Part shown: piece by piece, positions 32,532 to 43,525 of the stretch | Position numbering within the stretch: position 1 is the first letter of the stretch | How the letters are laid out: each line of letters begins with the position of its first letter | Assembly: GCA_002049455.2 (NCBI GenBank) | Contig: KV918932.1 | Coordinates: 62,001 to 126,000 of the forward strand | Reading direction: 5' to 3' | Source: Porphyra umbilicalis | Taxonomy: Eukaryota; Rhodophyta; Bangiophyceae; Bangiales; Bangiaceae | DNA: 64,000 nucleotides | The notes under the pieces: model-generated | What the model was told of the DNA's origin: nothing | What the model saw: only the letters and a program-made list of their open reading frames with translations | The model's database searches: none | Made by a program: the position numbers and the translations under genes

Positions 32532-33513
32532 ATGTACCCTCCCATTTGGCAGACTACGGCTGCGGCGCCCTTCACTATCGCATCTGCGGCCATGTCTGGC
32601 GGGCGTGGGCTTTTGGTTTCTCCATCCCATGTTGTTAATGCCCTTTCTTCTCTTGAGGACGTACACGCCCGCTACGGCGGTTGTTTTTCCCGCGCCATGC
32701 GCATGCCGGCAGACGCCGTTGTCGAACTGGTTTACGTTTGGCGCCTGCGTCTTCCGCGTCGCGGACTGTCTCCTGTGTGCCGTACAGCTCTGGCCTTGCG
32801 GTACTTAGGTGGCTGTAGCTACGTGGACATCTGTGTAGTAATTGGCGTGCACCCCGCCACGCTGTACCGGTTTTTGTGAGAGGTGATTGGCGCCATCAAT
32901 ACAACCCTCTTCCCTGGACATGCAAGTCCAGCTGAGCTGCCATCAACGCCGCCTGGATTATGCAGGAGGCTTCCAACGGCGCCGCTGATCGCCCTTTGGC
33001 AACGTGGTTGGCACACTGGACGGCGTGGCGGTTGGCCAGGAGCAGCCTCTGGCTGCAGACGTGCAGTGTGTGGCAGATTAATACAGTTGGAAGGGCTTCT
33101 ACGCATTCAACGCACAAGCACTATGTGCCGCGGATTACAAGATTCGATGGATGAGCTGTATGAGCCCGGGCGCCTGCCATGACTCGACGGCTTTTGCCAA
33201 GACGCGCCTCGGGCAAATTCTACTAGACTCGACACAGGAGCTCACAGCGGCCTTGATGAACACCGGCTCCTGTCTTCTGGCTGACGAGGCCTATGCGGCA
33301 AGCGAGATATTGGCTGTGCCGTGGCCGGGCTCTGGGCGGAGGGACCAAGGGAAGGATTCTTACAACTTCTACCAGTCCTCTAGTCGTATCCACATTGAAC
33401 AAGCTTTTCGGATGCTCTCGTGGCGTTGGGGTGTATTTTGGCGCCCATTGCGTGTTCCTTTTGCGAAGAGACCGAGTTTGGTGCGGGCGTGGTTTTTCTT
33501 GCACAACTTTTGA
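32532..33513 (+). pseudogene. PIF/Harbinger transposase relic
   Basis: Successive plus-strand frames give the expected order of a PIF/Harbinger (DDE_Tnp_4) transposase: RTALALRYLGGCSYVDICVV-IGVHPATLYRFL (helix-turn-helix), then NVVGTLDGVAVGQ with the first catalytic Asp, KGFYAFNAQALCAADYKIRW, SPGACHDSTAF with the second Asp, LLADEAYAASE, and finally IEQAFRMLSWRWGVFWRPL and VRAWFFLHNF. Stops interrupt it at 32877-32879 and near 33079, and at least one frame change occurs near 32990, so the copy is dead. The start is uncertain. The minus-strand gene at 33799-35196 lies tail-to-tail with it, as the second gene of Harbinger elements may. Confidence 0.7.
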
Positions 33514-33798
33514 CGCGGGCATGCCACCGCGCGCGAATAAGTGCTTTCGCGGTGGGGGACGGACTCAGTGGGGTGTGGCGCATCGCCTGCTCCAACCGAT
33601 ACCGTGGGACCCAACCAGCGCGGGCGGCGCCGGGACTGCGAGCGCTTCAGCCTCAGGGTCAGGATGACCCGAAGAGTGGAGGAGAGAGGTTTGTTGCGTC
33701 CTGGAGTGGGGAGCATGTTTTGAATCAATGAGCACTACAAACAATCTCTCGCCTCACGCTATCACAATGCGGTACAAGACAGTCACACACACTATTGT

Positions 33799-35196
33799 CT
33801 AAAGGAAACTCTCAGACTCATCATCTCGAGTGCCGTCTCCATCCCCACCCTCACTCCCACAGGCATCGGCTGTAAAGCCCACGCTGCTCCCACCGTGGCC
33901 AATACTTCCGGGTACGTCCTTCTCAGCCGCGGGAAACAAGATGCGGTCCAACTTCCGCTCAACAGCTTCAATAAATCTTGGATGGACATCGGCAGCCCTT
34001 AAGTTCTTCAGCGTCTCCGACAGGGTGGCCAGCTCGCCGACACTCGTCTGCTTCACGATGGAGTCCGCCATCGTCGTGGAATTTTCGGTAAGGGTTGCGA
34101 ATGTGCCGCTGTCATCCACCCGTCTGCGCTTGCCACTGTTGGTGGACAGCGCACGAGTGCCCTGCCCAACCTGGCGCGGAAGGTCACTTTCAACCCCAGC
34201 GCTGCCGATATCTGGACTCGCCAACTTCAGCACCACGTCGTTGACCTTGAACAGATGGGAACAATAATCCAGAAGTGTGTCACCACGTGAAAAAGACCCG
34301 CAAAGGGTGACGTTGTTTTGACCTGAGCTTGAGTACCTCTTGTACATAGGCCAGAAAGACGAAGTAAGCTGACCAACCGTCCAAAATATCAGGTGCAGTA
34401 GCCAGAAGAGCAATAGAGTGCGGTGTGCAATACTTATGTTAGATATGTACTCAGCCTCTGCCATCGAGTTCGCTTCACAACAATCAGTATCAACATAAGA
34501 TAAGAAAACGTGCTCAAGCGTACCTCTAACCATTTGGCCTCTAACGTCTCGCCGGTGCGAACATGAGAATGCGAGTTGGGATTGATGCCCCCATCTGTAC
34601 ACTCGGTAGGCACATCGAACAAGTCGGAGCTGTTGAAGATAGAGGCCACGATAACCACCCAAACAGCCCTGCTGTTGCCGTGACATCACTCCACGTGACG
34701 TCACGACCCCAGCAGCCACATCTGGCCGACACAGAATGTGGGCGAGAGGCACCCTCTCGTGCTTCATAAAGTTGGCGGCCCGACCAGCCGACGACCCCGA
34801 GCTACTCGGGAGCGGGCAGCCCGCGCTGACGGGCCCCGAATCGTCGGGGAAAGCGGCATCAGGTGCCACCTTCGATCTTGAAAAGGGGCGTGGCGCACCC
34901 GCACCCAACGAGAGGCTCGACGATGCAGCCTCCCTTTCACCAGCAGGCGCCGTCCAGCCAGCTTGATCGCCGGCCTCAGCGGGCGTGCCGCCGAGAGCGG
35001 CAGGGTGGATCTCCCGGTTGGCCCCCAGGCCCGACCAGTCGTCCCCTGCCAGAGCCGACGATGGGGCCAGAGCGTGGTTGTTGCGAGGTAGCCAGGACTC
35101 CGAGGTACCCGGGGTCGGCAATGACCCCGGAGCGGGGGGCATATCGTCGGCACGGCCACTCAAAGCCACCCCGTGTGCCCTGCACCGCTCAACCAA
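33799..35196 (-). CDS. Possible second gene of the PIF/Harbinger element
   Basis: A 465-codon open frame. Its N-terminal end (SNGLKPALVERCRAHG read just upstream of 35196, then VALSGRADDM) resembles the second helix of a SAP DNA-binding motif, but no ATG precedes it, so the 5' end is missing or in another exon. The first 140 residues are Ser/Pro-rich. The middle (34300-34720) looks less coding and may be an intron: a GTACGC donor-like site lies at about 34527-34532 on the minus strand. The C-terminal part is plausible protein: a basic SGKRRRVDDSG signal and a helical stretch (MADSIVKQTSVGELATLSETLKNLRAADVHPRFIEAVERKLDRIL). Harbinger elements encode a Myb/SANT-type helper protein; equivalence is inferred from position, not from a domain match. 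Confidence 0.35.
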   Translation of the reverse strand: MVERCRAHGVALSGRADDMPPAPGSLPTPGTSESWLPRNNHALAPSSALAGDDWSGLGANREIHPAALGGTPAEAGDQAGWTAPAGEREAASSSLSLGAGAPRPFSRSKVAPDAAFPDDSGPVSAGCPLPSSSGSSAGRAANFMKHERVPLAHILCRPDVAAGVVTSRGVMSRQQQGCLGGYRGLYLQQLRLVRCAYRVYRWGHQSQLAFSCSHRRDVRGQMVRGTLEHVFLSYVDTDCCEANSMAEAEYISNISIAHRTLLLFWLLHLIFWTVGQLTSSFWPMYKRYSSSGQNNVTLCGSFSRGDTLLDYCSHLFKVNDVVLKLASPDIGSAGVESDLPRQVGQGTRALSTNSGKRRRVDDSGTFATLTENSTTMADSIVKQTSVGELATLSETLKNLRAADVHPRFIEAVERKLDRILFPAAEKDVPGSIGHGGSSVGFTADACGSEGGDGDGTRDDESESFL

Positions 35197-36757
35197 CGCC
35201 GGTTTGAGCCCGTTCGACGGAAAGCCTCATTCTTTCAGTATCCATAGCAGCCGTTCGACGGTAATACACTAGAAGCCATGGGTGGTTGGTAAGCCGAGGA
35301 AAGGGATGTGGTTGTTGGTGGGGGAAAACAAGAGAATGGGTTCGGGGTGACGAGGAGAAGAGAGTGGTTCGCAAGACGGGCTGGTGCAGTCAACGCCGGT
35401 GACGCAGACAGAAATGGCGCGTGCATGTACACAAATTGGTCGTCACCGAAAGCATTTATGATATTCAACTCTTGCTCATTCGCTAGAACTACGTGCAGCG
35501 AGGTACAGCGCGGTGCATCCCGGTGTTGTCAACATATGCGGCGCGGCCGCGTACGTTGACAAATCGGGGATGCACCGGGCAGCAGGGCAGCCCGCGGCGA
35601 CCGTCACAAGCCAATAGGAGCTTCAAATCGCGGGTCCATCTTCTTCGAAAGCGGTCTGCGAAAGAGCCTGAGATTGTGTCATAAAACATCTGACGGCAGA
35701 GGTTCCAGGCTGCGTCCGAGGCAAGCGCGCACGCTTTTGCCATTGCCGAGGTCTGCGGGCGCCAGTACAGGGCGTGCCTATGCGCCTTAGTGGGTGAAGT
35801 CGACCGCAAGTCAAGGTGGCTGAGCGTGACAGCGTCTCATTGAAAGTTATGGAGCAGCGTGCTCATTTATGAGTGCTGCATCGCGATTCGCGTCGCGCCG
35901 CATATGCAACCCCCCAGCAGGAGCCCATATATGAGGAGTAGGGCACCCGCACTTCCAATTTTAGATGTCGACAAAATCGATCGTCTATATCGTTGGCGAC
36001 TGTGGCTTGAAGCGACTGGTTCTAAGTTTTGCGCCGACCGAACGGAGCCACGCTTTTAAGCCGCTTCTTTTCAGCCGTCGTCCAACGGAGGTTCACAAAG
36101 TGATCGATGTGGATGGCAATCGGACGTAGGTATGGTCTCTACGGCTCAGCGTGGGAACTTAATGCACGTGATTGGGAACTGCAAGCATCCTTGTCCGAAT
36201 TGACTCCCCTCGAGGCCAAGAGATGCCAATGTCGTGCAAAGCGTTTGCAGTGCTAACAACTGCATGCATGTGTTCCGCTCTTCAGTTCACTCCCCCCCTT
36301 TCTGTTCGCCATCATGCATTTTCTTCTTGTTCAGGGCTACAAGGACTACAGCGGAGAATACCATGGTGGCAATCAAAGGGCCAGTCTGGGCCTACCAGTG
36401 CGCCACATACAGTGGCCTTTTCGCTCAAGCTCAAGGAGGGCACAAACTGGGCTGAGTGGCGAGCAGAAGCGTTGAAGGATGCACTTGGAACCCCTCGCCA
36501 TCGTGTGGCTCAGCCTTCTGCTATCCGATGTAGATAGGGCAGCTGCAATACTTGTTCGTCAAGGCTATGTTGATCAGCCAAGCGCGTGGCTGTTGATAAT
36601 GAGGCATCCAGTGTTAAGGACCGCTTCCTTTCCCACGATTCTGTTCCTCTTTTCTTCAAGAGAACACGTCTGCCACTGTCGGCACCCATCGCACGCCTCT
36701 TCCCCCCCCCCCACATTCATTTTGGACGCTGCTTATCCTCCCTCTCCAACTTTTGCG
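35197..36757. other. No gene recognised
   Basis: Short frames only. CATATATGAGG-like AT-rich patches occur near 35920, and the plus strand is pyrimidine-rich near 36690-36750, just before the gene at 36758. Confidence 0.45.
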
Positions 36758-37546
36758 ATGCCCGCAGTCAACCTCGCCGAGGAATGCCTCTGCACGTCGT
36801 GCGCCTCGGCAGGGCTCGAGGTACATCGCGCACGACAGGGGGGGCAGGCAGCGCTGCGGGCAGTCTCTGAGACTGACGCACGCACCCGCCAGCGGGAGAT
36901 GCAGATGCAAACGACTGCTCGTCACCTTCACCCCACCCCGGCTCTTGACGTTCATGCTGCCCCCCCCCTCACCTCACCAGTGCTTCAGGCTGACGAGGTT
37001 GCAAGCTGTCAGGCATCCCTCGATTATTTATTTTCGGACGGGGTCGAGCGCTCGCCGAATGGGCCCATAGTGATGCGGATTGCGCCTGCCATTCTCGTGA
37101 GGCGCCACAAAGACCGCATCCACCTGCAGCACGGAAACGGGCGGTTTCATGTGTATTTTCGTCAGGTCTCGCATCGGAAGGTTTCGGTGAGAAAGAGCCA
37201 GTGGAACAAGCGCAAGGCGGCCGTGAGGCGACAGCTAGTTACTGCTGGCACCAAGTGTGGGGCGGGTGACGCATTTTCCGGCTGTGCGGGCCGGCTCCGG
37301 AAGGAGATCACACTGTCAGTGCGGGAGCAGGTCGAGTTGGTCTGTGAGCTGCGCCTAATCTGGTTCATTTTTCGAACGATCAAAAGGGCGCTCGGTGGTT
37401 GCCAGAGCGAGCTGACCAGGCGCCGCGTGCTCCATGCTGCCAAACGGGACATGGCGCGGTCAGCAGCTAAGATCGCTGTTGTGAAATTCACGGGTGCTGA
37501 CCCAGCGGATGGTGCACTGGCAGTACAGGAGCGCGCAACTGCCTGA
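36758..37546 (+). CDS. Unrecognised 262-residue protein
   Basis: The in-frame ATG at 36758 (MPAVNLAEECLCTSC) is preferred over the longer open frame because upstream sequence lacks coding character. The N-terminal half is Gln/Arg/Thr-rich. The C-terminal half is basic and helical (GRFHVYFRQVSHRKVSVRKS-QWNKRKAAVRRQLV, LSVREQVELVCELRLIWFIFRTIKRALGG, TRRRVLHAAKRDMARSAAKI), as in a nucleic-acid-binding protein. There are three cysteines early (CLCTSC). I recognise no family. The surroundings are transposon-rich, so it may be a transposon accessory gene. It might equally be a chance frame. Confidence 0.3.
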   Translation: MPAVNLAEECLCTSCASAGLEVHRARQGGQAALRAVSETDARTRQREMQMQTTARHLHPTPALDVHAAPPLTSPVLQADEVASCQASLDYLFSDGVERSPNGPIVMRIAPAILVRRHKDRIHLQHGNGRFHVYFRQVSHRKVSVRKSQWNKRKAAVRRQLVTAGTKCGAGDAFSGCAGRLRKEITLSVREQVELVCELRLIWFIFRTIKRALGGCQSELTRRRVLHAAKRDMARSAAKIAVVKFTGADPADGALAVQERATA

Positions 37547-38021
37547 TGTGACAATAGGCAATTCGTTGAGCGTTTTGCGTACCATCCCGACCATGATGGC
37601 CATTCACACTCTCAACATTAACGAGCTCCTCCGTCATGGGCTGGTTGTGCCTGAGGAGCGACAACCGGTACGATTAGTGCTGTCCAGCGACCACGAGGCG
37701 CAGTGCACGTTGGCGGGGCACGAAGGCCCCAATGGGACCATGCCGTGCAACCAGGGCAAGACCAGGAGTTCGCCGACAAAGGCCCATGCAACCCTTGACG
37801 CGAAAAACAGGACGCTGCACGTCGTGTTGCGGCCTTGGCATCTGCGACATGCTGATCAGTACGCCATTTGGTCGACGCCGAGGGCCCGTTCCGCACAGGA
37901 AGATCATCTTTCAGTAACTTGGCGCACACTGCTATCACCTCATCCGCGTCAAAATGTGCCAAAACTTCGTCACATCACTCTTGGGATCAACTTGTGGATG
38001 CTTCGACTGGGCGTGCAGGTA
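37547..38021. other. No gene recognised
   Basis: Frames are open on both strands (for example a plus-strand frame containing ELLRHGLVVPEERQPVRLVL), but neither has a domain and I cannot choose between them. Confidence 0.4.
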
Positions 38022-38427
38022 TTGCTGATCCCCGAACGTCTTTCGTGGGGACAGAGATAGAGACTGACTCTGATATATATCATAAGAGCACGCTAACTGT
38101 CTAGAACAACAGTAAAAAGGCATCGAAGCCATTTGCCAGCCCGCATTCGGTGCCAGGACCTTGCATCCATCAGAAGTCAATGTCTGCTCTCGCTGGATTC
38201 GCTTTTCTTGGCACGGAGCAAGCTGCCCTGGCGAGATCCTGAGATTTTCCACTGTCTCTTTGCCACAAGTGCAGAAAAAAAAGGAGCTGATGTTGCTTTC
38301 CAAGCTTTATGGGCACATGTGAGCAATCAGAAGCCTTAAGTCAGTCCCAGGGGGACATCTGGTTGGTGGAGAGAGTCTGTCCGCACGTCAGTATCGGTCC
38401 ACCAGGACAAAATTCGGGGATCAGCAA
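38022..38427 (+). mobile_element. 406-bp MITE, deletion derivative of the 2.2-kb element
   Basis: Ends TTGCTGATCCCCGAA (left) and its inverted counterpart (right, ending TTCGGGGATCAGCAA), flanked by TA at 38020-38021 and 38428-38429. The left 310 bases match the complement of about 27150-27467, including GCATCGAAGCCA, GGTGCCAGGACCTTGCATCC and TTTTCTTGGCACGGAGCAA. The right 110 bases match the complement of 25237-25355. It therefore keeps both ends of the larger element and has lost its GC-rich core. Confidence 0.85.
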
Positions 38428-38803
38428 TAGTCAGTGGGTGCCGCCACCGAAGTGCGGCGTCCGACTTTGCGTGCCCACTGGCTGAGTTGCTGTCAGCGGA
38501 GTTTCGCGGGCATCGGGTACCATACCACGGTGGCCCCGTCATCGGACGTCATTGCCACGCAATCGGGGAGCGCCGCGATGATGTTTCCGCTACACTAGAG
38601 CAGGGAGTCGACGGGGTGGAGGCGGAGTGCGTCCAGTACGCACCACAGTACATCCAGACGTTTGAAGACGCATGGAAGAGGTGAACCACGGTCCGGACGG
38701 ATCCGTGCTACACTTGCAAATAACTACCTGACTACCGCTATTAGAGACATTTTCCGAGCTTATGGTGACAGATTTCATGGTGACCAATGGTGCGTCGCAT
38801 GTA

Positions 38804-38832
38804 TTGCTGTTTGCCCGATTTTGGCCGATGCC
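38804..38832 (+). repeat. Solo end of the 172-bp MITE family
   Basis: TTGCTGTTTGCCCGATTTTG, followed by GCCGATGCC and preceded by TA, matches the left terminus of the MITE at 24417, but no matching right end follows. Either a truncated copy or the end of a longer relative. Confidence 0.55.
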
Positions 38833-39933
38833 AAGCGCTACGCAAGCAACAGCAGGACTTTACACATCAACAATAACTTTTCTGATTTTCGTGTAACTCC
38901 GCTGACTGCGTCAAACGTTGAGCGTGGAGGATTTGCTCTCAAAATTGAGATAGACAGGTCGGAAGCCCCCGGCTGACGGCGTCGGCGCCGTCGTCGCCAT
39001 CCGTCGTCCCCTGCACCCACAACGCTTCTTTATCCGTGTCTTCATTGTCCCCGTCGGGCGGTACTCACGTGGCCGTGTGCGAAGAGATTCATTATGGCAT
39101 CGGAATCATCAGGTGCCGTACCTGCTGCTGGATGTGCGCCCAGAGGCACGCTCGAGCATGCCCCGCCACGTCATGGGGAGATGATGTGGGAGAAAGCCTC
39201 TTTTTCTGGTCTCTTCGTACACCTCTTTTCGTTGCCGTGAATGCACCACTTTGGCGGGAACGATATGCTGAATTGGTGTACTTCACGGCGTCGACAATTG
39301 CTTTCTCGGTGACTCCATCTGCGCTGCCTGTCATTCTTTTTTTGGAGGTCCAGGCCTCCGAAAGTGCGGTGTGTGCCGCCTGGCCGGACACAAATCGGAT
39401 CGCTGCCCAATCAAGCACGAAAGTAACGTGTGATGCAGGTGTGGTCAATGTTGGTGTTCGCGGTGCTCAACGGCGTGAAAGGTCTGCGATGCTGTGGACC
39501 GCGAGGCGGACAGCGTGGACCAGATGACTGAGGGGAGATCGGCGCTGAAGTGGTCGTGCCCTGAGCACGGCAAAAACCCCACGTGAGCACGAGTGGAGGA
39601 CAAGCTCAAGGACCAACCGCCGACGGCTCGGGCGCGAACTGACGCCGCACGTGGCCACAATTGAGCGCTGGCCGAGGTGCGTCCGACCAATGGGCGGCGA
39701 ATCCGAGTCCCAGCGGCGCAGTCGCAGATTATCAACTCAACGGGCTTGGGCGGGGCGTCGGCGTCTGCGGCAGTCCGCATTGCGGGGGCCGTGGCGGCGG
39801 TCACGCAAGCCGATGGGGCACCGAGGCAGGCTGCACGAATGCTGGGGGCGTTTGCGTCCAATGCGCAAGGTGAATCGGCTGGCGCCGTGGGATAGTCTAT
39901 TCCGGGCGCACTGGGCACCATCGAGCTGGACGG
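38833..39933. other. No gene recognised
   Basis: Several overlapping frames occur on both strands near 39450-39900 with Ala-rich products (for example plus-strand GLGGASASAAVRIAGAVAAVTQAD). None has a domain. Confidence 0.4.
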
Positions 39934-40656
39934 GTGCCGAGAGACAGCTGTCGATGCTCTGCAATTGCCCTAAGGAGTGCGGTAAAGTATCCGGCCGCGA
40001 CAAGATCGAATCAGCGGCTTCAATACCCCGAGGCGGGGCTGCGCGGTGTCGGCACGAGAGCTGCGGAAGAGATGCTTGACAGCTCCAACCCATGTTTTGG
40101 GGTGAAGGGCAGGGACCTCAAGCGCGCGGCGCACCGCTACGTCTGCCTTTATGCAGGCAGGGAGCTTGCCAAGGTGAATATGGCTCTCGCGGCGCTCATA
40201 GGAAAGGGAAGGGTGTAAATGGGCGCTTCTGTGATGAGGAGTGAGCTGACTTGCGCGCATGTCTTCGATGAGGTGCTGGCATTTCCGGCGAGGGTGGGGT
40301 TGGAAGTGTCTTCGGTGCCAGCGTCGCTGCGACAGTTTATTGTTAAAATGCGACAGGGGGACGACATGAGACGCTTCTACACTTACAGGACTGCGCGCCC
40401 GAGCTCAGCAGGGTGTGCAACGTCGGACTTAAGCGTCCTCCACCTTTCTTGTCCCCAAGACGCTGCAAGCGCCGCCACCACAAGAGATGCGAAAGGGCGT
40501 TTTCCAGGGGCAACGTCGAGGGGCCTTCACGGCCCAAAGTCGCCGAGAGCGCCAACGTGGCCGCCCGCCAACGCCATCCCCCCCCCCCCCCCCATTAGCC
40601 CACTCTTCAACCCCGGACATGTGAAACCATGTCTCCCTCCACGCAGCAGAGAGTAG
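39934..40656 (+). pseudogene. Unrecognised degenerate reading frame
   Basis: One plus-strand frame carries coding-like sequence on both sides of a TAA at 40216-40218: before it LRGVGTRAAEEMLDSSNPCFGVKG and HRYVCLYAGRELAKVNMALAALIGKGRV, after it MRSELTCAHVFDEVLAFPARVGLEV and LRQFIVKMRQGDDMRRFYTYRTARP. A single CAA-to-TAA change would join the two parts. No family is recognised. It ends at the edge of the GC-rich tandem array and is probably part of a decayed transposon gene. Confidence 0.3.
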
Positions 40657-41699
40657 CCGCCACCGCACACCAGATCAGCAGCCCGGCGGCCGTGCGGCGG
40701 CGCGGCGGCTGCGGCAAGTGGGCGGCGGCAAGGCGGCGGCGGAAAAGCGGCGCTGCGGCGGCGCGGTGGGGCTGCTGGTGCGCGAAGGCTGTTGGTGCGG
40801 TCGTCAGCTGAGGGAAGCGGGTTTGCGAGCGGCGTTGGCGGCGGCTGGGGTGCTGTAAAAGCTCGCTCTACCGCCGCATCCGTCATGCGGCGGCTGGCGC
40901 CGCGGCGTTGGCAGCGCGATCGCTGTCGCGCAGCCGCCGTCGCACATTGAGTCGGCAGCGCGGCGGCGTCGGGGCGGCGCGGCGGCGGCGGCACTGCCGC
41001 GGCGGTGGCGGCGGTGGCCGCTAAGTGGTGACGGCAAGGCGCGGGGTGGCCGTTGGTGCGCGAAAGCCGCAGATGCGGTCGTCGGCGGGGGGGGGGGGGA
41101 ATCGGGCGGCGTCTGCAGCGGGGCAGATGCTTTAAAAGCCCGCCCAGCCGCCGCACCCGACAAGCAGTGGTTGCCGCCGCCGTACATAAGGTCCGCAGTG
41201 CGGCGGCGGTGCGCCGGTGCGGTGGCCGCGGCAAAGCGTCGGCGGCAGATCGGCGGCGACCAGGCGGTGGTGCGGCGACACGGGACGCCGTTCATCCGCA
41301 GGGTGTGTTGGTGGGGTCGTCCGCGGCCTGGGGTGGGTTGCGGGAGGCGGCGGCGGCGGCGGAACGGGTGCTGAAAATGCCCGCCCCGCCGCAGCCCCCA
41401 GCGTGAGGCGCATGCCGCCGCCGCACATCAGGTCCGCGGCGCGGCGACGGTGCGGCAGGGCAGCAGCGGCAACGCGACATCGGCAACAAGTGGCGGCGTG
41501 CCGGCGCCGGGAGGCCATTCATGCGACGAGGCTGTTGCTGCGGGCGTCTGCGGGGACGCGGGGAGTTTCGGGCAGCGTCGGCGGCGGGGAGGGTCCTGTA
41601 AAATCCCGCCTCACCGCCGAACCCGATTGGCGGCGGCCGCCGCCGCCTCAGACCACGTCGGACACGCGGCGGCCGTCCGGCGGCGCGGCGGCGGCGGCC

Positions 41700-41731
<32 letters not shown>

Positions 41732-42440
41732 AGCGGCGGAGGCAGCGGTACAGAAGCAGCGCGGCGGCGCGCGGGCGCTGATGTTGTGCAGGAGTTGTTG
41801 GAGCGGTCGCTGGCGTCTTTGGGGGGGGTTCCAGGCGGCGGCGGCGCCGTGGCGGGTGCTGAAAACTCGCGCCCGGCCGCCCCACCCGAAATGCGGCGGC
41901 CGCAGCCGCGACGGCGGCGGCACGACTCCTGCCGCGCGGCCGCCACCGCTCACCAGAATGGCGGCGCGTCGGTGGTGTGAAAGCCCGGTAGCAGCGGCAG
42001 GGTGACTGCAGCATGGCGTCGTTGCGGCGACGCGGGGACGCTGTTTGTGCTGGCGAGCTGTTTCTGCGGGTGCCGGCGAGAAAGAACGGGTTCTCGGGCG
42101 GCGATGGTGGCCGAGCGAGTGCTGAAAAAGCTGTCCCGGCCGCGGCTCTCGCATGTGGCGGCCGCCGCCGCCGCAAAGGCGGCGCGATTATTACCGCTCC
42201 GCCGCCGCCGCTGACCAGGTCGGTGGCGGGGTGGCCATGCGGCGGCGCTGCGGCGGCGGCGGCGGCGGCGGCCGCGATAAGACGGCGGCGCGATGGCGCG
42301 GGGGGGCTGTTTGTGCGCGGGAACCTGTGGTGCGGCAGTTGGCAGGGCAAGGACGTCGCTGCGCGCGGGCCGTAGCGGCGCTGCCGTCGGCGCCGCCTCC
42401 GAAGTGGTTGGCGCCGCGACGGCGCGGCGGCGCGGGTGTT
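40620..42440. repeat. GC-rich tandem array, diverged units of about 225-275 bp
   Basis: The motif TGCTG(A/T)AAA followed by a GC-rich CGCCC-CCGCCGCA-CCC stretch recurs near 40851, 41126, 41369, 41594, 41858 and 42120, at intervals of 225-275 bases. Each unit also has a CCGCCGCC-CACATCAGGTCC-like block (41170-41440 are the clearest). Long Pro/Ala/Arg frames on both strands arise from this array and are not called as genes. Its right end merges with the 3' end of the Tc1 transposase at 42.2-43.5 kb. Confidence 0.7.
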
Positions 42441-43525
42441 CTACGAGCATGATAACCTACGGATATCTTCGTCCAGAAACTTGCAAACGCGAACCATTTT
42501 TGCTGTGATCCCGGGAAATAGAAGTTGTAACGACGCAGGGCTGCCTTGACAAACCAGCGGCACATGGCTCCATTAATGTGCTCCAGCATGCTGTTATTGG
42601 TCATCATCGGATACGCACTGTACTCTTCCGGGCCAGAGAAGCGGCGAAGCGAGCTGCTGCCCACGGAGAACACATCCTCTATCGCATTAAAGTCTGGGGA
42701 GTAAGACGGCGAGAGGAGCACCACCACTCCAGTCACCCACACACTCGCCAACGCAACCCCATCATGACTGCGGGTGTTATCCAACATGAGAACGCGACGA
42801 TCGGGCCGCTCTCTCCACTCTCTCCTTGGCAGGACGGCCCGCACAGGAGATAGCACAAACTTAGTCAAGAACAGCAAAAAATGGACAGAGGCCTGCGCAA
42901 AGGGAGGACGCCTCCCGGCCAAGACCAGCAGGCAGTCGTGAGCCATCACCACAAAAAAGCTGGTTCGCACCCCGGAACTCGACGCAACGTAGCACTTCGC
43001 CCTGGAGCCCCGTAGAGACCACGCCCTCCTCCTATTCGCGGCTCACGAGACACGGTCCGCTTCATCGAGGTAGACACGGCACCGGAGCGGTACCTGCCAT
43101 CGGGCCTGAACCCATGCCAGCCTGCTTGTGTCGTTGCGCAGAATGAATGCACATTCAATGACCTTCCTCGTGTGTGCGTGGTGTGCCAGGATGCGGGATA
43201 CTATCGCAGGGGAGACGTCCACGTCGTCATCAACCTGCTCGCCTATCGCTCGAACAGCGTCCGCAATTTCATCAAAACACAGCTCGGGCTGCTCCTCGAC
43301 TGCAGTGAGCACTGCCTCGCGCAGCTGCGCGTCTTCCATCATGTTGTCCTCGTGACGATTCCACCGCGCCGGATCGAAGTGGTTATCGCTGGTGTCTCGG
43401 TAGTACGCCAAAAACCGAGACGCGAACCTGAATCAGACGTTGAGGCCGCGTGAGGCAGCCGCAAGACCTCGCCCCTGCTCGCGTACCGTGTCCACGAGGC
43501 GCCGACGTGTCTCCAAGGCCGTCAT
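42191..43525 (-). pseudogene. Tc1/mariner-like transposase relic A
   Basis: A single minus-strand frame from the ATG at 43525 (MTALETRRRLVDTVREQGRG) holds N-terminal HTH sequence, LRCRVYLDEADR with the first catalytic Asp, SLRGSRAKCYV, FFVVMAHDCLL, VLMLDNTRSHDG with the second Asp, and SYSPDFNAIEDVFS with the catalytic Glu 34 positions after that Asp. TGA codons interrupt it just before 43411 and at 43043-43045. Alignment with relic B puts Arg at the second, so both fit CGA-to-TGA changes. The frame stays open to 42191 only because it runs into the GC-rich array; the conserved part ends near 42490. The protein would bind its TIRs and integrate at TA sites. This copy is inactive. Confidence 0.75.

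Noticed and set aside
40527-42450. Overlapping long frames on both strands in the GC-rich array
   Set aside because: Tandem-repeat composition explains them, and no frame is favoured over the others.
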